Assembly (NCBI GenBank): GCA_035541995.1
Contig: DATKMG010000785.1
Coordinates: 1-11,776, forward strand
Direction of reading: 5' to 3'
From: DATKMG01 sp035541995
Lineage (GTDB): Bacteria; Acidobacteriota; Terriglobia; Versatilivoradales; Versatilivoraceae
DNA length: 11,776 nt
A program made the translations under genes and the position numbers. Positions 1 through 6,299 of this stretch are shown here, piece by piece. Position 1 is the stretch's first letter. Every line of letters starts with the position of its first letter. A model generated the notes under the pieces. It made no database searches. It had not been told where the DNA came from and saw only the letters and a program-made list of their open reading frames with translations.

Positions 1-1
1 G

Positions 2-559
2 ACAGCAGGGGGATTATTCCAGTTTGAAGAAATGAGAGGGAAATGGACCTTTCATCTGGTCGACATCGGACTGCCCAAGGACACCGAAAACGATACTATT
101 GTCCGAACTCTTATGCCCGATCGGCTCGGCGGACTCGACCAGAACGGAAATCTGTGGATGGGGCACGAAGGCGGGGTCATGAAGCTTGCTCGACGCGGGT
201 TCGTGTCTTATGGGATGGCAGACGGCTTGGGGAGTTCCTCCATTGCCTCTATCTTTGAGGATCAAGCGGGCGAATTGTGTGTCAGCAGCCTTTTCACTGA
301 CATTGTCTTGAGTCGATTTGACGAACGGCACTTCCTGGCGGCAAAGCCCAGATTGCCCGAGTACTTCGACTACTACGGTTGGGGTTGGCAGCAGCTTTCC
401 ATGCAGGATCGTAGGGGAGATTGGTGGATTCCCACTGGAAAGGGCCTGTGTCGCTATTCCGGAGCCCTGACTCTTAAGGACCTTGCTGGCACTTCGCAAT
501 CGGCTATTCTCTCGTCCTTCATTCTTCTGAAGCCAGATTTTCACCTATCCAGGTGGTGA
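2..559 (+). pseudogene. two-component regulator propeller (Reg_prop) sensor, 5'-partial and C-terminally truncated
   Basis: The frame is open from the left edge to a TGA at 557-559 (185 codons visible). It reads as periplasmic propeller repeats of the Reg_prop type. Visible repeat signatures are NGNLWMGHEGG, ADGLGSSSIASIFEDQAGELC and a WGWQQLSMQDRRGDWWIPTG block followed by KGLCRYSG. In this family such repeats sense extracellular ligands and are followed by more blades, a Y_Y_Y domain and a kinase, cyclase or DNA-binding output. Here the homology seems to fade after LKDLAGTSQSAIL, and the reading ends about 20 residues later in unrelated sequence, with no further blades, membrane helix or output domain. 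One blade also looks distorted (DRLGGLDQNGNLW instead of the usual D-x-x-GNLW). I therefore read it as the truncated remnant of a sensor rather than a functional protein. The family call is fairly firm; the pseudogene call is inference. Confidence 0.7.
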
Positions 560-636
560 TTTCTCACCGCGTCCTCTTTAACAATAGGCCATCCATTGAC
601 TCGTTTCAGGAAAGAGACAATTAGAGGAGGCCTACG

Positions 637-2221
637 ATGACCTTAAGCAGAAAATCAATCCTAAAAGCCACACTCGGGCTGTTTGTAACACTGAGCGTTC
701 CAATGCTTGGTCAGATGATAGACAAGACCAAAGCACCCAATACGATCAATGAAGGCATCTCGAAGTCGCTGACGGACGAAATCGGCGCCGGTCGTGGAGA
801 TTTGACAACTCCGAACTCCTCCGCTTTCATCATCAGCCGTGACCCATTTCGTGCCATTCGTCGGGGGTCGCCAGCTTTTTCAGCGCAAGTTCACACGGCA
901 AGAAGGCCAAGGGCCTAATGTGGGCGATGGCGCGGGATCCATAGATTCTAACCTGGCTATAGGCGCTGGACTGTCTGACAGTTGTGCAGGTTGTCATTCA
1001 CGCCCCAGGGGCTCGGCAGGATTCGGAGGAAACGTGGTGACCAGGCCCGACAGCCGGGATACTCCGCACCTATTCGGCCTCGGGCTCAAGGAGATGCTGG
1101 CCGATGAAATCACCACCGACCTCAGGGCCATTCAAACCCAAGCCTTGGTTGACGCGAAATCTACAAAACGGCCAATCACTAGAAGGCTTCTGAGCAAAGG
1201 AATCGAATACGGGCATATCGTAGCCAACCCGGATGGCACAATAGATACTTCCCAAGTGCATGGGGTTAACAGCGATCTTCGGGTTCGGCCTTTCTTCGCT
1301 CATGGCGGAACCATTTCGATTCGCGAATTTGTGGCAGGGGCGCTCCAGAACGAGATGGGCCTTCAGGCGGTTGATCCGGATTTAATGCATGCAGCCAATG
1401 GCGGAAGAATTGTTACACCATCCGGTATGGTACTGGACGGAAGACTGGACCACATCGAAGCTCCACCAACGGATAATCCGTCAGCGGACCCTGACCAGGA
1501 TGGAGTGGCCAATGAGATACCGACTAGCCTGGTCGATTACCTGGAGTTTTACCTGTTGAATTACTTTAAGCCGGCGATCTATCAGCAAACCGACATGACT
1601 CTCAAAGGACAGCGGTTGTTCCGCCGCACGGGATGTGCGAGTTGTCATATCTCTGACCTGGCACTGAATCGCGATCGGCGCGTGGCGGATGTCGAGACCC
1701 TTTACGATCCGGTCAACGGAGTTTTCAATAATATGTTCGCCACGGCATCCCCGTTGCATCTCAACCTGGACGATGGATCCGGCTATCCGGCACTCAAGCC
1801 GCCGACACAGGGCACCTTTGTCGTTAAAAACATCTACACCGACTTTAAGCGGCACGACCTTGGGCCCAATTTCCACGAACGAAACTACGATGGGACTTTT
1901 CAAACCGAATTCATGACCACCCCTTTGTGGGGAGTCGGGAGTACAGCCCCCTATGGTCATGACGGGCGAAGTCTCAATCTGAACGAGGTGATTCTGCGGC
2001 ATGGCGGAGAAGCTCAATCAGCCCGAGACGCCTTTGCCAGCCTGGAGTCCGATGACCGGCAGGCACTCATTGGTTTCCTGAACTCGCTGGTCCTCTTTCC
2101 ACCGGATGACACGGCTTCAAACCTGGACCCGGGAGACTCGAATACTGCCAACTTTCCACAATCCGGACACGGAAGCATTAAGCTGACTGTTCTCTTTAAC
2201 GATCCCAAAGACCACGAATGA
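637..2221 (+). CDS. secreted di-haem oxidoreductase (DHOR/DUF1111 family), frameshifted at a G5 run
   Basis: Start ATG 637 has AGGAGG at 625-630, 6 nt upstream. The N-terminus (SRKSILKATLGLFVTLSVPMLGQ) is a signal peptide. The first frame carries the protein to Arg76; from 866 a second frame continues to the stop at 2221. Removing one G from GGGGG (863-867) joins them as RDPFRAIRR-GRQLFQRKF, giving 527 residues. In corrected numbering there are two CxxCH haem c sites, CAGCH at 116-120 and CASCH at 333-337. An acidic DPDQDGVANE loop at 284-293 resembles a calcium-binding motif. The C-terminal LWGVGSTAPYGHDGR (430-444) is typical of MauG/DHOR-type di-haem proteins. The family acts in the periplasm as a presumed peroxidase or electron-transfer enzyme; the substrate is unknown. 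The frameshift may be an assembly error or a real lesion. A 56-residue remnant of a related gene follows. Confidence 0.85.
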
Positions 2222-2315
2222 AACTCTTGAATAAGAATCCAATGACAACTCCGGGTTCAAAGTGCCACTTCTGAAAATTGTTGTTTGCTGTGAAAAACTA
2301 CCCAAAGGAGGCTCT

Positions 2316-2486
2316 ATGAAGATGAAACGAAGCTCTCTCCCAAATATAGTCGCCAGCTGCGTCCTATTACTCTGGTCGAGTGGAGAGTTTGCACAAAAAG
2401 ATCCAGGCGTGCGAGGTGGGCTTGCAAATACCGGAGGAGGACGGCGATTCTACGCTTTAGGGTTGCTGTATAGGAGGAACTCCTGA
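2316..2486 (+). pseudogene. truncated exported protein, probable remnant of a second DHOR-family gene
   Basis: ATG 2316 (or 2322) lies behind a strong AAAGGAGG site at 2304-2311 and encodes 56 residues. The N-terminus (KMKRSSLPNIVASCVLLLWSS) is a signal peptide ending near EFA. It is followed by QKDPGVRGGLANTGGG, which resembles the DPGVRGG opening of mature DHOR-family proteins as I remember them. After about 16 mature residues the resemblance is lost (RRFYALGLLYRRNS) and the frame stops, without any CxxCH haem site. The good ribosome site and signal peptide suggest a gene that was once functional, as a tandem partner of the di-haem gene ending at 2221. A palindromic element begins 13 bp after the stop, so truncation by that element or by a deletion is plausible. 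A genuine small secreted peptide is the alternative. Confidence 0.45.
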
Positions 2487-2499
2487 CTTAATAAGTCAA

Positions 2500-2608
2500 T
2501 CTCACGGAGACACGAAGGCACCGAGATCCAGAGGAAGTAAGATTGACTGTTCATGAGGCTGAAACCCTCATAATCTTCTTCCTCTGTGGTCTTTGTGCCT
2601 CCGTGAGA
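2500..2608. repeat. 109-bp imperfect palindromic element between convergent genes
   Basis: The left arm (2500-2544) and right arm (2572-2608) are imperfect inverted copies. TCTCACGGAG at the left end mirrors CTCCGTGAGA at the right end, and GAGGAAG in the left arm mirrors CTTCCTC in the right. The left arm carries a few extra bases around 2523-2529. Inside sits a second perfect hairpin, ATGAGG (2553-2558) and CCTCAT (2566-2571), with a 7-nt loop. The whole can fold as one long stem. It lies between the remnant ending at 2486 and the convergent hydrolase gene ending at 2645, so it could act as a bidirectional terminator. There is no T-run, so a dispersed palindromic repeat or MITE-like relic is equally possible. 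Confidence 0.7.
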
Positions 2609-2644
2609 AATATTAGAGAATTTCGCCAAAGCTTCCGGCCATTT

Positions 2645-3520
2645 TCACTTGATTAGGAACATCTCCCCCAGTTGAAGCTTGTGATAACGCCTTTGCAGAT
2701 CAGTGGAGAGTCGGCTCTTCAGTTCGTCGGGGTAGCCTCGCGTCCAGAAGACATTGTCATCAGCCTCGCGGTACGTGCCAAAGTGTTGGGGGAAAATGTA
2801 GGCCGGCTCGAGCCGGTTAATCAGGATCATGGAGCGGTCAATGTACATGTTGTGAACCGTGGGAGAGATAAAGAGGACGTCGATCTTACTTAAATTGAGA
2901 TGCTCTTCAGTTAGGACTGAGTCGCCGGGATGAAAGAATCGTTTACCTTGTATAGTGAGCACGTAGCCGCAATTGTGAGTAATCGAGTCAATGAAATCCG
3001 CTTCTCGAGTCAGGACTGTGAACTCCTGATTGCCGTGGATAGCGTGGGTGGGTTCTATTCTGATCCCTTTGACTTCGAATGGCTGACCGGGCTGTGGCAC
3101 GATGATTCGTTCCCCGGCAATTCCCAATTCTGAAGCGCGACGAAGGCAAGTCTGGGGCAACACAAAAGTACATCGCTTCCCTTGAGCCAGGTTCTTGAGC
3201 GTCGGTTCGTTGAAATGATCTCCGTGGTGATGCGTCACAAAGGCCAGATCAAGTAAGCCAGCGAGATCCTCGGCCGACACCGGAGGCTCTGATATCTTTT
3301 CTTCTCTCTCAAGATCCAAATCGATCCCGATCAGTACTCCATCCGCTTTGATTAGCCATCCGGCATTGCCGGTCCACCATAGTGCGATCCCCTGCTGGTG
3401 AGTCTTGATCTGTTCAAGGGTCTGCGAAGATGCGCCCGGGGAGGAACCATCTGACAAAAGCGTGCTTCGATTAATCAGCAACATTAAGATTAGGGCCAAA
3501 ACGGAGTTGGTTCTCGACAT
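2645..3520 (-). CDS. exported MBL-fold metal-dependent hydrolase (UlaG-like group)
   Basis: The start ATG (complement of 3518-3520) is preceded on the minus strand by AGGAGG (3530-3525) at 4-nt spacing, giving 291 residues. The first 23 residues form a hydrophobic signal-like segment (SVLALILMLLINRSTLLS), so the enzyme is probably exported or anchored. The metallo-beta-lactamase fold is shown by ALWWTGNAGWLIKADG (46-61), the metal motif THHHGDH at 96-102 (HxHxDH: H97, H99, D101, H102), HPGDS at 197-201 (D200) and PQHFGTY at 244-250 (H246). This is the pattern of the UlaG-like/Zn-dependent hydrolase group, which binds two metals and cleaves lactones, phosphodiesters or similar bonds; the substrate cannot be told. 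The length is normal for the group. It lies 483 bp downstream of a same-strand Hsp70-like gene, so co-transcription is uncertain. Confidence 0.85.
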   Translation of the reverse strand: MSRTNSVLALILMLLINRSTLLSDGSSPGASSQTLEQIKTHQQGIALWWTGNAGWLIKADGVLIGIDLDLEREEKISEPPVSAEDLAGLLDLAFVTHHHGDHFNEPTLKNLAQGKRCTFVLPQTCLRRASELGIAGERIIVPQPGQPFEVKGIRIEPTHAIHGNQEFTVLTREADFIDSITHNCGYVLTIQGKRFFHPGDSVLTEEHLNLSKIDVLFISPTVHNMYIDRSMILINRLEPAYIFPQHFGTYREADDNVFWTRGYPDELKSRLSTDLQRRYHKLQLGEMFLIK

Positions 3521-4003
3521 GAGCCCTCCTGGGAAAGCTTTAAGGCCACGAAATCAAGGCCGCTAGTGACTAAACCCGGAATGGAGCTTGACTGGATGGG
3601 TGCAACTGGGATCCCAGGCGCAGGTCACAAACGGAATAGAACCCCTTTTATGAAAATCTCAGTTTTGGTAACCACGACATACGGCCTTGGTTTGTCGTGG
3701 GCATTTGACCGCATAGGAGAAGCCCACGATGAATTCAAAGTGTGAATTCATCGTGGCTACCCCTGCAATTTTCATCGGCGGTGGTGAACTTGAAAAGGTC
3801 ATGGGGCACTTTCCTGAAAATGCGAGTCTTGAGGGAGGCCGCCGCGCGTGTGACCGCCGTCACTCGTCACGGCGGTTGCCAGGGTCAAATTGGTCGCCGC
3901 TCGGGGAACAGTGGTCCCATGATCGGCTCCCACATTCCCCCCCTCCAACTCCTTCCGGTAGTAGCGCGCCCAATCCACACATTAATCGTTCCCTCGTTCA
4001 TGC
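3521..4003. other. non-coding stretch between the Hsp70-like and MBL genes
   Basis: No reading frame here looks like a real protein; the longest, rightward over 3729-4043, is proline/arginine-rich and has no recognisable domain. The stretch holds the MBL gene's ribosome site (3525-3530), a nested set of hairpins at 3672-3756, and a GC-rich inverted repeat ACCGCCGT (3853-3860) / ACGGCGGT (3869-3876) with an 8-nt loop. The last could terminate the leftward Hsp70-like transcript, although no T-run follows it. I found no convincing promoter for the MBL gene. Confidence 0.5.
3672..3756. repeat. four-arm set of mutually exclusive inverted repeats
   Basis: Four arms can pair in competing ways. Arm A CCACGACA (3672-3679) pairs perfectly with arm B TGTCGTGG (3693-3700). 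Arm B in the register TCGTGGGC (3695-3702) pairs perfectly with arm C GCCCACGA (3722-3729). Arm C in the register CCACGATGAATTCA (3724-3737) pairs perfectly over 14 bp with arm D TGAATTCATCGTGG (3743-3756), around a 5-nt loop. A:B plus C:D therefore excludes B:C. This looks like an attenuator, or like repeated inverted copies of a CCACGA core left by a mobile element. On the minus strand it lies 150-235 nt upstream of the MBL start. There is no T-run beside any stem. Confidence 0.6.
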
Positions 4004-5581
4004 CTACCGAATTCGGTACGTCTTGGCATATCCGCCCGTCTGATTCGAGATTGTTACCTGGATGATCCCCTGCGCATCGCACTGGTAAACCTCTTCCACC
4101 CATATGTCACCTGCCTCGGGCCAACGCATCACGGGCACCAGGTCCAGTCTGGTTTCCTCCTGCAGGGCAGGGTGGAAGGGGAAGAAAATCTCTTCCCAGG
4201 AAATGATGTCTCCACCTGGTTCCAGTTGCGAATTTCTCAAGTTACTGCATTCCAGGAAGCGAAAGTGGCCTAGGTTGTGGGCGGGGCGGTACCTCCGCGT
4301 AACCACGAGGGGCGGTTGGCCTGGGTGCGGCAAGGCCGTCTCTCTTGCAAATATAGGATCGAAGGCTATCTTTGACCCGTCGTCACTCTCTCTCCATACT
4401 CCAAAGAACCGGCTGAATCTCTCTTCCAGGGTGTAGCCGCTATCCTGATCGGCTGTGGCCGCCAGACCCACAGCAGTCGCGGCAGAAGGATATGGGGAGC
4501 GCTGCACTCGCTTCCCGAAATGCTCCCTTAGAGTTCGGGCAAGAATCGGGAGGTCGCAGGAGCCGCCAACCAGGTAAACACAAGCCAGCGTCTTGAGATC
4601 CGGCCCGGAGTCCCGGTGGACGGACCTTAGAACCGATTCGGTAAGCTGGATCGTCCTGGAGATGAGGGGCTCGCATTTGTCGTAGAATTGGGATATGGGA
4701 ACTAAGACCGCATCTGCTTCCGGACTGACCTGGCCAAAGTCGACTGTAATCTTCCGAGTGTTTGGATTGATACTCTCCTTGGCTTCACGACACAAATGCA
4801 GCAAGCGGGGACGGAAACTGGAAGTTAAGGGAGCCACCACAATCCCTGATGCTGCCACTGAAAATCGTTTTTGGAGGGATCGAGGCAGTGCGGGCTGAGC
4901 TAAAGCAGAGTGCATCAACAATTCGTCGAAGTCATCTCCACCCAGCCGTGAAATACCTTCACTCGCAACCACCTCGTGATGTTGGCCCCTAATTCGAATG
5001 ACCGAGACATCGAAGGTTCCTCCTCCAAGGTCGTACACTACCAAGTATTCACGTCCGCCTACCGCTTCAGGAGGGCGGTGACGGTAGGCATATTCAATCC
5101 CGGCGGCTGACGGCTCGTTGAGCATTCCGAGGACCTCAAATCCGGCCCGGCGAAACGCCTCCAAGGTCAGGAACCGTTGGTTGCTATTGGCATTAGTCGG
5201 AACACCTATCATGACCTGCAATGACTCGGCGGGATTGATCTCCAGGTTGCTCCGACGTGGCAAATCCTCGCGCAAAGTTGCGAGGAATCTGGTGAGCCAT
5301 TCCAACAGTGAGAGTTTGATTTCACCGATACCCATGATCGTGTCAGGATGACCCTGGCTCAAGTGTCGTTTGACAGAACGACACATTTCCCAGTGTGCGT
5401 CATATTGGACCGCCAGCGCGTCCAGGCCAAACCTAACCTGATTCTCTCGGACCGCGATGAGGGAAGGGTACCAGTTCTGATGGTATCCGCTTTCATGTTC
5501 GAACTCGATCATCGGGTATTTGCCCTTCATTGCCGCAGCTACCCGTGTTCGTGTCGTTCCAAAATCGATACCGAGCCGCAT
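4004..5581 (-). CDS. Hsp70-family protein with complete ATPase and no C-terminal lid
   Basis: The chosen start is ATG (complement of 5579-5581), 5 nt behind GAGGGGG on the minus strand (5593-5587); the adjacent GTG at 5584 would be too close. This gives 525 residues. The nucleotide-binding domain is complete: GIDFGTTRTRVA (phosphate 1, D6), K71 in SVKRHLS, NEPSAAGIEYAY at 155-166 (E156), YDLGGGTFD at 183-191 (phosphate 2, D184) and VYLVGGSCDLP at 335-345 (adenosine). The usual DVLLLDV-type linker is not evident. Residues ~385-525 resemble a short beta substrate-binding domain ending in CDAQGIIQVTISNQTGGYAK, like the DANGIL...TG end of DnaK's beta domain. The helical lid and tail are absent, against ~640 residues for DnaK. 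No dnaJ or grpE is nearby. It is likely a cytoplasmic ATP-driven chaperone-like protein, closer in build to HscC/YegD-type specialised Hsp70s than to DnaK; the client is unknown. Confidence 0.88.
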   Translation of the reverse strand: MRLGIDFGTTRTRVAAAMKGKYPMIEFEHESGYHQNWYPSLIAVRENQVRFGLDALAVQYDAHWEMCRSVKRHLSQGHPDTIMGIGEIKLSLLEWLTRFLATLREDLPRRSNLEINPAESLQVMIGVPTNANSNQRFLTLEAFRRAGFEVLGMLNEPSAAGIEYAYRHRPPEAVGGREYLVVYDLGGGTFDVSVIRIRGQHHEVVASEGISRLGGDDFDELLMHSALAQPALPRSLQKRFSVAASGIVVAPLTSSFRPRLLHLCREAKESINPNTRKITVDFGQVSPEADAVLVPISQFYDKCEPLISRTIQLTESVLRSVHRDSGPDLKTLACVYLVGGSCDLPILARTLREHFGKRVQRSPYPSAATAVGLAATADQDSGYTLEERFSRFFGVWRESDDGSKIAFDPIFARETALPHPGQPPLVVTRRYRPAHNLGHFRFLECSNLRNSQLEPGGDIISWEEIFFPFHPALQEETRLDLVPVMRWPEAGDIWVEEVYQCDAQGIIQVTISNQTGGYAKTYRIR

Positions 5582-6075
5582 CACAGCCCCCTCAGAAGGA
5601 GAACGACCTGTATAGACTCTTTATTCTTCCGTGCCTGATGTAGTGGATTCCGAGAACCTTGCTCTTGTTGCGACGAGATCGACCAAAGTCAGAGGCCATT
5701 GGGAGAGCAGGAGTTTTCATGACAAATCGTACCAAGGGCAACCCGGCCATTGAGGGATGACCCTCAATATCTAGTATAGAAAGCACTATATCACCCCAAA
5801 ATATTGTCAGGCAACAGCCTTCTTGACGGAGAAGGCAAACTCAGGACGTCCACAATCGTTCTTTGCATCCATTGGAGTTCCTTGTGCTTTTGTCTATACT
5901 CATCCTGCCGGCCGATGGCTCTCTCGAAGATTCCTCTATATTGACAGCCGGCTTGCACCCGCTCGGTGTTCCCACTCGGAGGGCGATTTTGGAGATTAGA
6001 CATTTTCCGGGAAGCGTAGCGACATGATGCAGCTAATTCCTCCGGAGGCCTGTTAGGGTGACGGAGATTTAGCTC
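5582..6075. other. non-coding upstream region of the Hsp70-like gene
   Basis: No gene is recognised. A perfect 8-bp hairpin, ATTGAGGG (5749-5756) and CCCTCAAT (5761-5768), with a 4-nt ATGA loop, lies about 170 nt upstream of the Hsp70-like start. It is not a CIRCE element. TATAGT- and TATACT-like hexamers read on the minus strand just upstream of it (about 5775-5795), but their -35 partners are poor, so a promoter there is only possible. A 70-codon leftward frame over 5791-6003 lacks a ribosome site and a recognisable fold. A perfect 10-bp palindrome CCTCCGGAGG lies near 6040. Confidence 0.4.
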
Positions 6076-6120
6076 AGGGCCGCGAGAGGGACTGCTGTCC
6101 CCTGTCGCGACCGTGGCCCT
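6076..6120. repeat. imperfect GC-rich hairpin
   Basis: Nested pairings are AGGGCC (6076-6081) with GGCCCT (6115-6120), GCGA (6082-6085) with TCGC (6105-6108), and GGGAC (6088-6092) with GTCCC (6097-6101) around a TGCT loop, separated by small internal loops. It lies 66 bp before the structured element at 6187-6249 and may belong to the same unit. There is no T-run, no adjacent upstream gene to terminate, and it is not a tRNA (no T-loop or CCA-end arrangement). Confidence 0.5.
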
Positions 6121-6186
6121 ATGGGGCGTTGGACCTTAGCCCAGGACGCCGCCTGCGGCCTCGTGCCGCTTCACAAATGTCCAATC

Positions 6187-6249
6187 TCCAGCCGTCTGCC
6201 TAAAGCGGACGTCCAACCCTGGGCTGGAATATTTTGTCCTTTCAGGACA
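6187..6249. repeat. structured inverted-repeat element (nested stem plus short hairpin)
   Basis: The outer stem is TCCAGCC (6187-6193) with GGCTGGA (6222-6228). It encloses an inner hairpin CGTCTGC (6193-6199) / GCGGACG (6205-6211), with one G-T pair and a CTAAA loop. Immediately downstream is a second hairpin TGTCCT (6235-6240) / AGGACA (6244-6249) with a TTC loop. AGCCCAGG at about 6138-6145 is also the reverse complement of CCTGGGCT (6219-6226). The pattern (CCTGGGCTGG, then an A/T-rich link, then a GTCC...GGAC hairpin) resembles dispersed non-coding repeats that I recall from acidobacterial and related genomes; that is memory, not a search. It ends 50 bp before the acyltransferase start, so it might lie in that gene's leader. 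Confidence 0.55.
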
Positions 6250-6299
6250 TCAGAGCTCATATCAGCTCGGTGCCAGAATTTCGGTTTACTTATAGTCCA

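Noticed and set aside
1481..2017. 178-codon leftward open frame
   Set aside because: Antisense to the di-haem oxidoreductase, whose haem motifs and family signatures make the rightward frame the real one.
4005..4018. Perfect 14-bp palindrome TACCGAATTCGGTA
   Set aside because: It overlaps the last codons and stop of the Hsp70-like gene and has no adjacent T-run; too short and too coding-constrained to call a terminator.
3729..4043. 104-codon rightward frame starting in the hairpin
   Set aside because: Low-complexity proline/arginine-rich translation that begins inside an inverted repeat and has no ribosome site or recognisable fold.
5592..5786. 64-codon leftward frame just upstream of the Hsp70-like gene
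   Set aside because: It starts at a weak GTG next to -10-like hexamers, crosses a perfect hairpin, and its product resembles nothing; more likely leader sequence.
5791..6003. 70-codon leftward frame (MSNLQNRPPSGN...)
   Set aside because: No ribosome site and no recognised family; it could be a real small gene, but nothing in the sequence supports that.
6061..6130. Possible tRNA (AGCTCAG next to paired arms)
   Set aside because: No T-loop GTTCRA sequence, no anticodon arm and the wrong arm spacing.
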